In this document: piece by piece, positions 7,849 through 17,546 of the stretch
Numbering within the stretch: the stretch's first letter is position 1
How the letters are laid out: each line of letters starts with the position of its first letter
Assembly: GCA_029558905.1 (NCBI GenBank)
Contig: JAKQCX010000028.1
Location: 1-39,026 of the forward strand
Reading direction: 5' to 3'
DNA from: Pseudomonadota bacterium
GTDB lineage: Bacteria > Pseudomonadota > Gammaproteobacteria > Burkholderiales > Thiobacillaceae
DNA length: 39,026 nucleotides
Program-made: the position numbers and the translations under genes
Notes under the pieces: generated by a model
Told to the model about the DNA's origin: nothing
Seen by the model: the letters and a program-made list of their open reading frames with translations, nothing else
Database searches by the model: none

Positions 7849-8952
7849 ATGGTCCAGCGTATCGGCATCCTCACCTCCGGTGGTGACAGTCCCGGCCTCA
7901 ATGCCGCCATCCGAGGCGTGGGCAAGGCCTGTCAGGCCCGTCATGACATGAAGGTCATCGGCATCCGCGATGGTTTCCGCGGCTTCATGGAAAACCGCAC
8001 CATGTCCCTGGAGGGGAGCGCCCTGTCCGGCATCCTGACCCTGGGGGGTACCATCCTGGGCACCAGCCGGGAAAAGCCCCACAAGATGCTGGTGGATGGC
8101 CGGTTGCAGGACATGACCGCCAGCATCGTCGCCAACTATCACGCCCTGAAGCTGGACTGCGTGGTGTGCCTGGGCGGTGGTGGCACCCAGAAGAATGCGC
8201 TGCGTCTCCAACAGGCGGGTCTGAACGTGCTGACCCTGCCCAAGACCATCGACAATGATGTTGCACGCACCGATGTCACCTTCGGTTTCGATACCGCTCT
8301 GGGCATCGCCACCGATGCCATCGATCGCCTGCACAGCACGGCCCACAGCCACCATCGCATCATCGTCGTGGAGATCATGGGTCACCGTGCAGGCTGGCTG
8401 GCCCTGGGAGCAGGCATCGCCGGCGGTGCGGACGTGATCCTCATCCCGGAAATTCCCTATGACGTGGCCCGGGTGGCGCGGGCCATCAAGGCGCGCAAGC
8501 AGAAGGGCAAACCCTTCAGCATCGTGGCCGTGGCGGAAGGCGCCTTCCCGCATCCGGAAACGGCAGGTGCGCGGGCCGCGGGTGGTGGGAAAAAGGCCAA
8601 GGCGGAGAAGGCCCCCACCTACCATCAGGCGGACCTGGTTTTCGCGGAACGTACCCTGCGCCTGGCGCAGCAGCTGGAGGCACTCACCGGCCTGGAGGCG
8701 CGCATGACCATCCTGGGTCACCTGCAGCGGGGCGGCACCCCCTCCGCCGCTGACCGCCTGCTGGCCACCCGTCTGGGCACGGCCGCCGCGCAGCTCATCG
8801 AGCAGCGCCGGTACGGCGTCATGGTGGCGGCCCGGGGCGACTCCGCGGTGCCGGTATCCCTGGAGGAGGTGGCGGGCCGGGTGAAGACCGTGCCGCCGGA
8901 CCACCCCTGGGTGGAGAGCGCGCGCGGGGTTGGCACCAGCTTTGGGGATTGA
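7849..8952 (+). CDS. pfkA: 6-phosphofructokinase, group III-like with atypical GGGG motif
   Basis: This 367-residue protein phosphorylates fructose 6-phosphate in glycolysis. Visible motifs are [18 protein letters not shown] (donor phosphate loop), [14 protein letters not shown] (109-112), PKTIDNDV (K132, catalytic D135), MGHRAGWLA and the C-terminal HLQRGG. In E. coli numbering Gly at 104 marks ATP enzymes and Asp marks pyrophosphate enzymes. The fourth motif residue here is Gly, which favours ATP, while Lys before TIDND is shared by group III and pyrophosphate types. The usual Asp103 is also Gly. A Lys/Ala/Gly-rich insertion (about 240-260) separates the substrate segments. The donor needs an assay. 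Confidence 0.85.
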   Translation: MVQRIGILTSGGDSPGLNAAIRGVGKACQARHDMKVIGIRDGFRGFMENRTMSLEGSALSGILTLGGTILGTSREKPHKMLVDGRLQDMTASIVANYHALKLDCVVCLGGGGTQKNALRLQQAGLNVLTLPKTIDNDVARTDVTFGFDTALGIATDAIDRLHSTAHSHHRIIVVEIMGHRAGWLALGAGIAGGADVILIPEIPYDVARVARAIKARKQKGKPFSIVAVAEGAFPHPETAGARAAGGGKKAKAEKAPTYHQADLVFAERTLRLAQQLEALTGLEARMTILGHLQRGGTPSAADRLLATRLGTAAAQLIEQRRYGVMVAARGDSAVPVSLEEVAGRVKTVPPDHPWVESARGVGTSFGD

Positions 8953-9340
8953 GTGTCGCGGCGCGCCCGCCGGGAGGCGGGCCGACCATGGAGTGGCCCG
9001 CTGCAGAGGGTCTGTACCCTCGCAAGATTCCTCACTGCGTTCGGAATGACCACTCCTGACACTTGGAATGACCATCCCGGATGCCGGGCGGACAATCCTG
9101 GCATTTGGCACGACTACCCCTGATCTTCGGCATGGCGACCCTTGGTACGCGGGATGCCTATCCATGTCTTGCAGGATGGCAACCCTTGGTGTTCGGGGCG
9201 ACTTGCTTTGACTTCTTCGGCGTTCCCGTGCCCGGGCCCACGCGGCTCCAGGGGTTTCGGGCGCGCACCGCATGGGCCCGGACGGAGTCCGGGGTGCTAT
9301 CCTGCAAGTCCTGAAATTCCGCCACTTCCCTGCCACGGTC
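8953..9340. other. Gene-free stretch with stem-loop and degenerate repeats
   Basis: These 388 bases follow the phosphofructokinase gene. They hold a GC hairpin (8965-8982, GCCCGCC-GGGA-GGCGGGC, no T-run), then AAGATTCCTCACTGCGTTCGG, which folds on itself in the style of common interspersed bacterial repeats, and then the repeat array described separately. From about 9215 to 9340 I see no clear promoter or gene. Small open frames here follow the repeats and have no homology I recognise. Confidence 0.6.
9041..9214. repeat. Degenerate tandem repeat, about 8 units of 21-22 bp
   Basis: A GG-anchored core recurs at 9043, 9065, 9086, 9107, 9129, 9151, 9173 (offset AGG) and 9195, that is, at intervals of 22, 21, 21, 22, 22, 22 and 22 bases. 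Units resemble TTCGGAATGACCACTCCTGA, TTGGAATGACCATCCCGGAT, TTGGCACGACTACCCCTGAT, TCGGCATGGCGACCCTTGGT and AGGATGGCAACCCTTGGTGT. The consensus is roughly KYGGnATGnCnAnCCYTG. Units are diverged, so this is old or under loose constraint. The two-helical-turn period would place every unit on one face of the DNA. Confidence 0.65.
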
Positions 9341-9754
9341 ATGGATATTTCGCGCAACGACGTTGAACGCCTGCTCTCCGGCATGCACGCAGGCCGCATC
9401 GAGCCGGAGGACTTCGCCCGCCAGCTGCTGGATCTGCAGGTCTTCCTGCCGGTGCAGGATGAAAAACACCAGATTGCCGGCTTTCAGCTCTCCACCAAGG
9501 CCCGTCCCCTGGTCATCGAGGATGAGGACGGCAACCGGGTCCTGGTGGTCTTTTCCTCGCCGGAGCGGGCCAAGGTGCTGTCGTCCGACTACCCGGACTA
9601 CTCCGGAGGCCTGCTCACCGAGGTGTCCTGGATCATTCGACGTATGGGGGCCGATCTGGGGTTTTCCATCAATCCGGGCATGGATCCGGGCTTCGATTTC
9701 GATCCGGACATGGTGGCCATGCTGGCGGGCTTGCTGCCGGAGGAGGCGGAATGA
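9341..9754 (+). CDS. SseB-family protein
   Basis: This 137-residue protein looks like an SseB N-terminal-domain protein. It has LLSGMHAGRIEPEDFARQLL, QVFLPVQDEKHQIAGFQLST, and the typical LVIEDEDGNRVLVVFSSPER followed by a C-terminal region ending FDPDMVAMLAGLLPEEAE. SseB-like domains occur in many small proteins of unknown role; E. coli SseB was linked to serine sensitivity. The start MDISRNDVERL is chosen by domain shape; there is no strong ribosome-binding site, and an in-frame ATG 69 bases upstream is possible. Its stop overlaps the next ATG by four bases. Confidence 0.6.
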   Translation: MDISRNDVERLLSGMHAGRIEPEDFARQLLDLQVFLPVQDEKHQIAGFQLSTKARPLVIEDEDGNRVLVVFSSPERAKVLSSDYPDYSGGLLTEVSWIIRRMGADLGFSINPGMDPGFDFDPDMVAMLAGLLPEEAE

Positions 9755-10332
9755 GCGAGCCCCGGCATCTGCACACCTTTGCCCGCCCCGATTTCATCTC
9801 TCCCGACCCAAAGGTGGGGGAGCGCTGGTCCGCGGCCCACACCCACTACGACGAGGGTGTGCGTTACCTCTATCGCAACGGTGCCCACGAGCTGACCCTG
9901 TTCTGGCCTGCCCCCACCGTGGGCGAGATCCAGGGCCTGCGGGATGCGGACGTGGAGGTGGGCCTGTACACGCATGGCCCGGCCGCTTTTCTGCTCTACA
10001 GGATCAAGGACGTGTGCGAGTGGTCCGACGCAGCCTTCAACGTGCATCTGGTGGCGGACGCGGAGCGGGAGCTGCCCCAGGAGCTTCCCGGCGACCGGTC
10101 GCGCTTGAAGATCACCTTGGTGAACAGTGAGGATGGCATCGTCCAGGCGCGGCGTCTGCTGTCCCTGGACAAGGTCATGACCCAGGCGCTGAAGCACTGC
10201 ATGCAGGCGCAGGGCGCCACCGTCTTCGAGCGGGCGCTGTATGACGCCGCCGTGGCCGAGGTGCACGGCCGCTACGCCGATTCCGACGCCCTGGTGGAGG
10301 TGGCGGAGGTGGTGGAGCCCTGTCTGGGCTAG
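9751..10332 (+). CDS. Conserved protein of unknown function
   Basis: This 193-residue soluble protein has no signal peptide or membrane segment. I do not recognise its family. Visible features are an aromatic N-terminal half (HTHYDEGVRYLYRNGAHELTLFW), the phrase EVGLYTHGPAAFLLYRIKD and an acidic C-terminal helix (DALVEVAEVVEPCLG). The pattern of short strands ending in a helical tail would suit a small alpha/beta domain. It is coupled to the SseB-like gene by an ATGA overlap and lies ten bases before the GlcD-type oxidase, so all three are probably one transcript. Coding bias matches its neighbours, so the gene is genuine. Confidence 0.7.
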   Translation: MSEPRHLHTFARPDFISPDPKVGERWSAAHTHYDEGVRYLYRNGAHELTLFWPAPTVGEIQGLRDADVEVGLYTHGPAAFLLYRIKDVCEWSDAAFNVHLVADAERELPQELPGDRSRLKITLVNSEDGIVQARRLLSLDKVMTQALKHCMQAQGATVFERALYDAAVAEVHGRYADSDALVEVAEVVEPCLG

Positions 10333-10342
10333 AGCCGGCGCC

Positions 10343-11737
10343 ATGTTCACCGCAGCCACCTTCGCCGAGCTCACGGCCCTGCTGGGACCGGAGCGGGTGC
10401 GCGCGGATGCCGACACCCTGTCGCTCTATGCCCGCGACGAGACCCCCCGCAGCTGTACGCCGCAAGCGGTGCTGTTCCCGCGCAGTCACGAGGAAGTGGT
10501 GGCCATCGTGCAGCGGGCCAACGCGCATGACTTTCCCCTCGTCGCCCGGGGCGCGGGCTCCGGCAACGTGGGCGGTGCCATGCCCGTGCCCGGTGGCGTG
10601 GTGCTGAGTTTCGAGTGCATGAACGCCATACTGGAATTCGATGCCGGCAACCGGCTGGTGGTGGTGCAGCCCGGGGTGGTGACCGACGACATAGACCGCC
10701 TGGCCCGTGGCGCCGGGCTCATGTACGCCCCGGACCCGGGTTCCGGTGCGTACAGCCGCATCGGTGGCAACTTGGCTACCAACGCCGCCGGCCCCCGCTG
10801 CGTGAAATACGGTGCCACCCGGGATCACGTCCTGGGCCTCAGGGCCGTGAGCGGTGACGGCCGCGAACTGCGTCTGGGCAGCCGTACCAGCAAGTACGCC
10901 ACGGCCTATGATCTTGCCCGCCTGCTGGTGGGCTCGGAAGGCACCCTGGCACTCATCACCGAGGCCACCCTGCGGCTCATCCCCGCGCCGGAGACCGTGG
11001 CCACCCTGCGCGTGTGCTATGCCTCCAACGCCGGCGCCTGCGCCGCCGTGCGGCGTGTCATGCAACAGCCCGTGGTGCCCTCTGCCCTGGAGTTCATGGA
11101 CCGGCGCGCCATCGATGTGCTCACCCTGTACGGTGGCGAACAGGTGGTGAACGCCGGCCTGCCCGCCGGCACCCAGGCGGTGCTCATGGTGGAGGCGGAT
11201 GGCGCCCGGGACGACGTGCCGCGTCAGATCGCGGCCTTGGAGAAGGTCCTGGTGGGGGAGGGTATGCTGGAGATCCTCGCCGGCTTCACCGCGGCGGACA
11301 TCGCCCGTCTATGGGCGGCGCGCAAGTCCCTGTCCATGGCAGTGAAACAGATCGCCCCCCTGAAGATCAACGAGGACGTGGTGGTGCCCATCAGTCAGCT
11401 GGCCAGTCTGGTGCAGGCCATAGACAGCCTGGGTCATGCCCATGCGGTACCCATCGTCAGCTTCGGCCATGCCGGCAACGGCAACCTGCACGTGAACATC
11501 ATGGTGCACCCGGACGACGCAGCGGAAATCGAGCGTGCCCGCGCCTGCCATGATGCCCTCGTCGAGACCGTGCTGGCGCTGGGTGGCAGCCTCTCCGGCG
11601 AGCATGGCATCGGCTCGGAAAAACGCCGCTATGTGGCGCGGGAAATCGACGCCGGCACGCTGGCCATGCTGCACGACGTGAAGCGCCTGTTCGACCCCAT
11701 GGGCATCCTCAACCCGGGCAAGAAGCTGCCCGACTGA
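10343..11737 (+). CDS. glcD: FAD-linked oxidase, GlcD / D-lactate dehydrogenase type
   Basis: This 464-residue flavoprotein of the PCMH/vanillyl-alcohol-oxidase family oxidises D-2-hydroxy acids such as glycolate or D-lactate. FAD-binding signatures include PLVARGAGSGNVGGAMPVPG, DPGSGAYSRIGGNLATNAAG and VGSEGTLALITEATLRL. The C-terminal substrate domain has INEDVVVP, FGHAGNGNLHVN and LSGEHGIGSEKRRY. It has the length of GlcD, but glcE and glcF are not adjacent, so it may act alone as a D-lactate or D-2-hydroxyglutarate dehydrogenase; the symbol is by similarity. The start at 10343 follows the previous stop by ten bases. Confidence 0.8.
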   Translation: MFTAATFAELTALLGPERVRADADTLSLYARDETPRSCTPQAVLFPRSHEEVVAIVQRANAHDFPLVARGAGSGNVGGAMPVPGGVVLSFECMNAILEFDAGNRLVVVQPGVVTDDIDRLARGAGLMYAPDPGSGAYSRIGGNLATNAAGPRCVKYGATRDHVLGLRAVSGDGRELRLGSRTSKYATAYDLARLLVGSEGTLALITEATLRLIPAPETVATLRVCYASNAGACAAVRRVMQQPVVPSALEFMDRRAIDVLTLYGGEQVVNAGLPAGTQAVLMVEADGARDDVPRQIAALEKVLVGEGMLEILAGFTAADIARLWAARKSLSMAVKQIAPLKINEDVVVPISQLASLVQAIDSLGHAHAVPIVSFGHAGNGNLHVNIMVHPDDAAEIERARACHDALVETVLALGGSLSGEHGIGSEKRRYVAREIDAGTLAMLHDVKRLFDPMGILNPGKKLPD

Positions 11738-11804
11738 GCGTGCCGCGCCCTCGCTCCCCGGTCATGCATGGAATATCTGTCCTGGCGCCGCGGACGAGGC
11801 TGGC

Positions 11805-12386
11805 ATGAACCGGCGGTTCAACCGGAACTGGACCATTCCCAACCTGTTGACGGGCCTGCGCATCCTGCTCATGCCCTTCGTCGCCTGGTACCTCTGGCAG
11901 GGTGACGTGGAACGGGCCTTCTGGGTGTTCGTCGTGGCCGCCCTCACGGACCTGCTGGACGGCAATCTGGCACGGCTGCTGAAACAGCGCACCGTGCTGG
12001 GAGCCTGGCTGGACCCCATCGCCGACAAGCTCATGCTCCTCACCACACTGGGCATGCTCTGCCTCACGGGTCTGCTGCCCCTGTGGCTGCTGTGGACGGT
12101 ATTGATCCGGGATGGGGTGATCCTGGCCGGGGCCGAAGGCTATCGCCGTCTCACCGGCGGTCTGGACGTACGCCCGACGATCTCCGGCAAGCTGGCCACC
12201 GCCATGGAGTTCATCCTCATCAGCTTCACCCTGGCGGACCTGGCCCTGCACCTGGGCCTGGATGCCTGGATCCCTCCCCTTGCCCAGGCCACCGCTGCCA
12301 TGGTGACGCTCTCCGGACTGCGCTACGTGTGGCTGTGGAGCGCCAAGACCCGGGCCTACCTCAGGGAGCACGCGGGGCGGGCGTAG
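11805..12386 (+). CDS. CDP-alcohol phosphatidyltransferase (PgsA-like)
   Basis: This 193-residue membrane protein carries the full CDP-alcohol phosphotransferase motif in TDLLDGNLARLLKQRTVLGAWLDPIADK: D49, D52, G53, A56, R57, G66, D70 and D74. Four to six hydrophobic helices surround it. The family transfers a CDP-linked phosphatidyl group to an alcohol; with N-terminal WTIPNLLTGLRI it most resembles phosphatidylglycerophosphate synthase, the first step to phosphatidylglycerol. A role as cardiolipin-synthase-type Cls cannot be excluded. It is 67 bases after glcD and convergent with groEL. Confidence 0.75.
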   Translation: MNRRFNRNWTIPNLLTGLRILLMPFVAWYLWQGDVERAFWVFVVAALTDLLDGNLARLLKQRTVLGAWLDPIADKLMLLTTLGMLCLTGLLPLWLLWTVLIRDGVILAGAEGYRRLTGGLDVRPTISGKLATAMEFILISFTLADLALHLGLDAWIPPLAQATAAMVTLSGLRYVWLWSAKTRAYLREHAGRA

Positions 12387-12403
12387 CCTGGACACGGCGC
12401 ATG

Positions 12404-12426
12404 AAAAACCCCGCCGAAGCGGGGTT
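12404..12426 (-). terminator. Intrinsic terminator of groESL
   Basis: On the minus strand AACCCCGC-TTCG-GCGGGGTT (an 8-bp stem with a UUCG tetraloop) is followed by a T-run (12408-12404). It lies 20 bases beyond the groEL stop and 18 bases beyond the convergent PgsA-like gene. The plus strand lacks a T-run, so termination is mainly leftward. Confidence 0.9.
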
Positions 12427-12446
12427 GTCCGCCAGGCGGGAAGGGG

Positions 12447-14096
<1,650 letters not shown>

Positions 14097-14117
14097 TTAC
14101 TCCTAAGCTCTATGGTT

Positions 14118-14190
14118 GTCATGCCGGCACAGGCCGGAACATGGGGAAATGATGCGTGGACTGGCTTCCGGCTTGCGCCGGGGTGGTGAC
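14118..14190. repeat. REP-like palindromic element in the groES-groEL spacer
   Basis: GTCATGCCGG...GGCCGGAA and TTCCGGCTTGCGCCGG...GGTGAC form an imperfect large inverted repeat. Each arm contains its own small CCGG hairpin (GCCGGCACAGGCCGG and TCCGGCTTGCGCCGG). The style matches the scattered CGTCATTCCGGC-type intergenic repeats common in beta- and gammaproteobacteria. The matching repeat elsewhere in the genome cannot be tested here. Confidence 0.6.
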
Positions 14191-14197
14191 ACGGTTT

Positions 14198-14226
14198 CGT
14201 CCCGATGCGCCGCGCGCGGCGGGACG
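14198..14226. other. Strong GC stem-loop downstream of groES
   Basis: CGTCCCG (14198-14204) pairs with CGGGACG (14220-14226) around a GC-rich interior, directly after the groES stop. No T-run follows leftward, so it is unlikely to be a full terminator. It could stabilise the groES end of the message or modulate read-through into groEL. Confidence 0.5.
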
Positions 14227-14232
14227 CGCGCG

Positions 14233-14523
14233 TCACTTCTCCACCACGCCCATGATGTCTTCTTCGCGCATGACGAGGAGTTCCTCGCCGGATACCTTCA
14301 CGGTCTGACCGGCGTATTTGCCGAACAGTACGCGGTCACCCACCTTCACATCCATGGCGATGAGTTTGCCGCTGTCGTCGCGCTTGCCGGGGCCCACGGC
14401 CACGATTTCGCCCTGATCGGGCTTTTCCGTGGCGGTATCGGGAATGACGATGCCGGAAGCGGTCTTGCGCTCTTCTTCCATGCGCTTGACGATGACGCGG
14501 TCATGCAGGGGACGGATTTTCAT
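14233..14523 (-). CDS. groES: Co-chaperonin GroES
   Basis: This 96-residue 10-kDa chaperonin forms the seven-membered lid of GroEL. It has the hallmark [18 protein letters not shown], the mobile loop [17 protein letters not shown] and the signature [10 protein letters not shown]; the end is [17 protein letters not shown]. The length is exactly typical. A GGAGG-like GAGGAAAAC precedes the ATG. The gene starts 77 bases downstream of a CIRCE operator and a sigma32-like promoter. Confidence 0.98.
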   Translation of the reverse strand: MKIRPLHDRVIVKRMEEERKTASGIVIPDTATEKPDQGEIVAVGPGKRDDSGKLIAMDVKVGDRVLFGKYAGQTVKVSGEELLVMREEDIMGVVEK

Positions 14524-14599
14524 TGTTTTCCTCCATAAGAAATCCGTGTGGAACAGGGGATGCGGGGAATGCCCGCAAGTGGGGTCGGTCAGGCAAGTG

Positions 14600-14626
14600 T
14601 TAGCACTCATCCCAGACGAGTGCCAA
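14600..14626. promoter_or_regulatory. CIRCE operator (HrcA-binding)
   Basis: TTAGCACTC, nine bases, then GAGTGCCAA match the CIRCE consensus TTAGCACTC-N9-GAGTGCTAA with one mismatch. HrcA binds this element and represses groE until heat shock. It lies immediately downstream of the predicted -10, where bound repressor would block transcription. Confidence 0.93.
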
Positions 14627-14655
14627 TGTTAGGGATGCGTGCGCGGCTTTTCAAG
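14627..14655 (-). promoter_or_regulatory. Sigma32-like heat-shock promoter of groESL
   Basis: On the minus strand CTTGAAA (14655-14649) is followed after 14 bases by CCCTAACA (14634-14627), close to the sigma32 pattern CTTGAAA-N13-17-CCCCATNT. The -35 matches perfectly and the -10 partly. Together with the CIRCE element this suggests double control: heat-shock sigma activation and HrcA repression. Confidence 0.65.
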
Positions 14656-14702
14656 AGCGCATGCCACAAAATTCGGTTGGCCGGCAGATGCAGGGGGTGG
14701 GT

Positions 14703-15752
14703 TCAGTCCAGTTGCCGCTTCAGATGGCGCAGGGCCACCAGGGATACCGCCGCCGCCGGAATGGCGATGAGCACACCGACGAAGCCCAGCAGCTGGCCGA
14801 AGGCCATGAGGGCGAAGATCACGGCGACCGGGTGCAGACCGACCTTCTCCCCTACCAGCCAGGGCGTGATGAGCATGCCTTCCAGCAGCTGGCCCACGGC
14901 GAACACACCCCATACGGGCAACAGCCCGCCAATGTCGCCGAACTGGACCCAGGCGGCCAGGGTGCCCAGCAGCACACCCACCACCACGCCCAGGTAGGGC
15001 ACGAACACCAGGATACCCGCCACCAGGCCCACGGCCAGCGCGTAGTTCAGTCCCGCGAGCCACAGCCCCAGGCTGTAGAACAGGGCCATGACCAGGATCA
15101 CCAGCACCTGGCCACGCACGAACTGAGACAGCACGCCGTCGATTTCACGCACGAAACCCACCACCTGGTGGCGGTGGCGGTCCGGCAGCCAGGTGGCCAG
15201 ATGCGCCAGGGAGGTATCCCAATCGCGCAGCAGGTAGAACAGCACCACCGGTACCAGCAGCAGATTGACGAAGAAACCCAGCAGGGCCAGACCACCGCCC
15301 GCCAGTCTGGGCAGATAGGGTGTCAGGCGCGTGAGTTCTGGCAGGTGGCCACGCAGCCAGGCCAGGATTTCCGCCTGATCCCGTGCCAGATCGATGCCGA
15401 AGGTAGCGGCAAGCCAGGGCAGTAGGGTGTCGCCGGCCCACTCCACCAATCCGGGGATCTGCTGCATGAGCAGCCGGGCCTGGGCCTGGAACAGGGGTGT
15501 GAGGATCAGGACCAGGGCCGCGAAAACCAGCGCCAGGCCGGCCAATACCAGCACCGTGCCCAGGGTGCGGCTGAGCCTGCGTCGCTCCAGCCGGTCCACC
15601 AGGGGGTCGCACAGATAGGCCATGGCGGCCGCCAGCAGGAAAGGGGAAAGGATGGGGGCAAGCGCATACAGCAGCCAGCCGCCGGCCAGGAGCACGGCCA
15701 GGCCAAGGAGCGTGCGGTAGGGCAAGGGCTGGGCGGCGGGCGGTCTGTTCAC
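14703..15752 (-). CDS. AI-2E family transporter (PerM-like permease)
   Basis: This protein of about 349 residues has eight or so membrane helices and the AI-2E/UPF0118 character: PYRTLLGLAVLLAGGWLLYALAPILSPFLLA at the start, then the soluble middle domain (residues ~65-150) and the end LGGLLPVW...GEKVGLHPVAVIFALMAFGQLLGFVG. Family roles include AI-2 or other small-molecule export and Na+/H+ antiport; nothing here decides. The start is uncertain: GTG at 15752 is chosen, with AAAGGAGG rather far upstream (about 16 bases); ATG at 15785 would lengthen it by 11 residues but has no Shine-Dalgarno. It is tightly divergent from purM. Confidence 0.8.
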   Translation of the reverse strand: MNRPPAAQPLPYRTLLGLAVLLAGGWLLYALAPILSPFLLAAAMAYLCDPLVDRLERRRLSRTLGTVLVLAGLALVFAALVLILTPLFQAQARLLMQQIPGLVEWAGDTLLPWLAATFGIDLARDQAEILAWLRGHLPELTRLTPYLPRLAGGGLALLGFFVNLLLVPVVLFYLLRDWDTSLAHLATWLPDRHRHQVVGFVREIDGVLSQFVRGQVLVILVMALFYSLGLWLAGLNYALAVGLVAGILVFVPYLGVVVGVLLGTLAAWVQFGDIGGLLPVWGVFAVGQLLEGMLITPWLVGEKVGLHPVAVIFALMAFGQLLGFVGVLIAIPAAAVSLVALRHLKRQLD

Positions 15753-15758
15753 GTCGGC

Positions 15759-15764
15759 TAGAAT
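15759..15764 (+). promoter_or_regulatory. Probable -10 box of purM
   Basis: TAGAAT in the context CGGCTAGAATATCACC lies about 37 bases before the purM GTG. No good -35 is visible at 17 bases. The same CCTAGAATGG form precedes hemN (21644-21649), which supports it as a -10 in this genome. Confidence 0.35.
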
Positions 15765-15800
15765 ATCACCCTCCTTTCTGTGCATTTTCCCGGATTCACC

Positions 15801-16856
15801 GTGACCACACCCCCTTATCCCGCCTCGGGCACCTCTCTTTCCTATCGTGACGCCGGCGTGGACATCGATGCCGGCGATTCCCTGGTGGAGCGCATCAAGC
15901 CTCTGGCCCGGCGCACCCTGCGGCCCGAGGTGCTGGCGGGCATCGGCGGATTCGGTGCCCTCATGGAACTGCCGAAGCGGTACCGGGAGCCTGTGCTCAT
16001 CGCCGGTACCGATGGCGTGGGCACCAAGCTCAAGCTGGCCTTCCGGATGCAAAGACACGACACCATCGGCCAGGATCTGGTGGCCATGAGCGTCAACGAC
16101 ATCCTGGTGCAGGGGGCGGAACCCCTGTTTTTCCTGGACTACTTTGCCTGCGGCCACTTGGATGTGGAGGTGGGCGAAGCGGTGGTGCGGGGTATCGCCC
16201 ATGGCTGTGAGCTGGCGGGCTGCGCCCTCATCGGCGGCGAGACGGCGGAGATGCCCGGCATGTATCCGCCCGGCGAGTACGATTTGGCGGGCTTTGCCGT
16301 GGGGGTGGCGGAGAAGGCACGTCTCATCTCCGGGCGCGACATCCGCCCCGGGGATGTTGTGCTGGGCCTGGCCTCCAGCGGTCCCCACTCCAACGGTTAT
16401 TCCCTGATCCGCAAGATCGTGGAGGTGACCGGCGCCGATCTGGGTAGCGACTTCCATGGCCGCCCCCTGGGCGAGGTGTTGCTGGAACCCACCCGCATCT
16501 ATGTCGAACCCCTGCTCGCCCTGCTGCACCGGGTCAGCATCAAGGGCATGGCCCACATCACCGGCGGTGGCATCACCGGCAACGTGCCGCGCATGCTGCC
16601 GCAAGACTGTACCGTCGTCATCCATGCCGGGGCCTGGACCTGGCCGACGGTGTTCCGCTGGCTGCAGCAGGCGGGCAATGTGGCCCAGGCGGAGATGTAC
16701 CGCACCTTCAACTGCGGCATCGGCATGGTGCTGGTGGTGGCCCCCGGCGACACCGAGGCCGCCACGGACCTCCTCACGGCCCGGGGAGAAACGGTATACC
16801 GCCTGGGTGAAATCCAGGCACGCCAGACCGGTCAGGCGCCGATCGTCATCCTCTGA
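15801..16856 (+). CDS. purM: Phosphoribosylformylglycinamidine cyclo-ligase (AIR synthetase)
   Basis: This 351-residue enzyme closes the imidazole ring of the purine precursor AIR using ATP (fifth step of de novo IMP synthesis). Diagnostic segments are [81 protein letters not shown] and [12 protein letters not shown] start at 15801 gives the usual N-terminus; a GTG at 15780 is possible. The stop shares its last base with the purN start (TGATG), so the two are translationally coupled. Confidence 0.96.
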   Translation: MTTPPYPASGTSLSYRDAGVDIDAGDSLVERIKPLARRTLRPEVLAGIGGFGALMELPKRYREPVLIAGTDGVGTKLKLAFRMQRHDTIGQDLVAMSVNDILVQGAEPLFFLDYFACGHLDVEVGEAVVRGIAHGCELAGCALIGGETAEMPGMYPPGEYDLAGFAVGVAEKARLISGRDIRPGDVVLGLASSGPHSNGYSLIRKIVEVTGADLGSDFHGRPLGEVLLEPTRIYVEPLLALLHRVSIKGMAHITGGGITGNVPRMLPQDCTVVIHAGAWTWPTVFRWLQQAGNVAQAEMYRTFNCGIGMVLVVAPGDTEAATDLLTARGETVYRLGEIQARQTGQAPIVIL

Positions 16857-17527
16857 TGCGCGCGGTCATCCTCATCTCCGGCCGGGGCAGCAACATGCAG
16901 GCCCTGCTGCGGGCGGGGCTGACGGTGGATTTCCGCTGTGTCATCAGCAACCGGCCGCAGGCGGCAGGGCTGGCCATCGCCGCCCAACGGGGTGTGGCCA
17001 CGGCGGTGGTGGATCACGAGGCCTACCCGGACCGGGACGGTTTCGACTCCGCCCTGGCGGCGGAGATCGACCGGCATGCCCCGGATCTGGTGATCCTGGC
17101 CGGCTTCATGCGGGTGCTCACCGATGCCTTCGTGCAGCGTTATGCGGGGCGTCTGATCAATGTCCACCCTGCCCTGCTGCCCGCCTTTCCCGGTCTGCGC
17201 ACCCACGAACGGGCCCTGCAGGCCGGTGTCAGGCTGCATGGCTGCAGCGTGCATTACGTGACCCCGGAAGTGGATGGCGGTCCCATCCTCGTCCAGGCGG
17301 CGGTGCCGGTGCTGGCGGGAGACACGCCGGAGACCCTGGCGTCCCGGGTGCTCAGGCAGGAACACCGCATCCTTCCCCTCGCCGTGGACTGGATCGCTCG
17401 GGGGCGGGTGTACCTGGGGGCGGATGGCCGCGTGGTGTCGCGGGATCTGTCCGGCGACCCGGAAGCCGCCCTCATCTCTCCGGCGGACGGCCTTGCCGTC
17501 AGCCAGGCCGAAGCATCGGATACCTGA
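16856..17527 (+). CDS. purN: Phosphoribosylglycinamide formyltransferase
   Basis: This 223-residue enzyme transfers the formyl group of 10-formyl-THF to GAR (third step of purine synthesis). It begins VILISGRGSNMQALL. The catalytic Asn and His lie in LINVHPALLPAFPGL, and the downstream active site is in HGCSVHYVTPEVDGGPILVQ, with the catalytic Asp before GGP. It is slightly longer than the E. coli enzyme (212) because of a C-terminal tail. It directly follows purM with a one-base overlap. Confidence 0.96.
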   Translation: MRAVILISGRGSNMQALLRAGLTVDFRCVISNRPQAAGLAIAAQRGVATAVVDHEAYPDRDGFDSALAAEIDRHAPDLVILAGFMRVLTDAFVQRYAGRLINVHPALLPAFPGLRTHERALQAGVRLHGCSVHYVTPEVDGGPILVQAAVPVLAGDTPETLASRVLRQEHRILPLAVDWIARGRVYLGADGRVVSRDLSGDPEAALISPADGLAVSQAEASDT

Positions 17528-17546
17528 TTGGAGGTGGCATCGGTTC

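Noticed and set aside
5651..7951. 766-codon plus-strand open frame
   Set aside because: It crosses the MFS gene in another frame and is antisense to the Tim44-like gene; it has no recognisable domain.
9041..9214. CRISPR array
   Set aside because: Units are 21-22 bases with no repeat/spacer alternation, are strongly diverged, and no cas genes are present.
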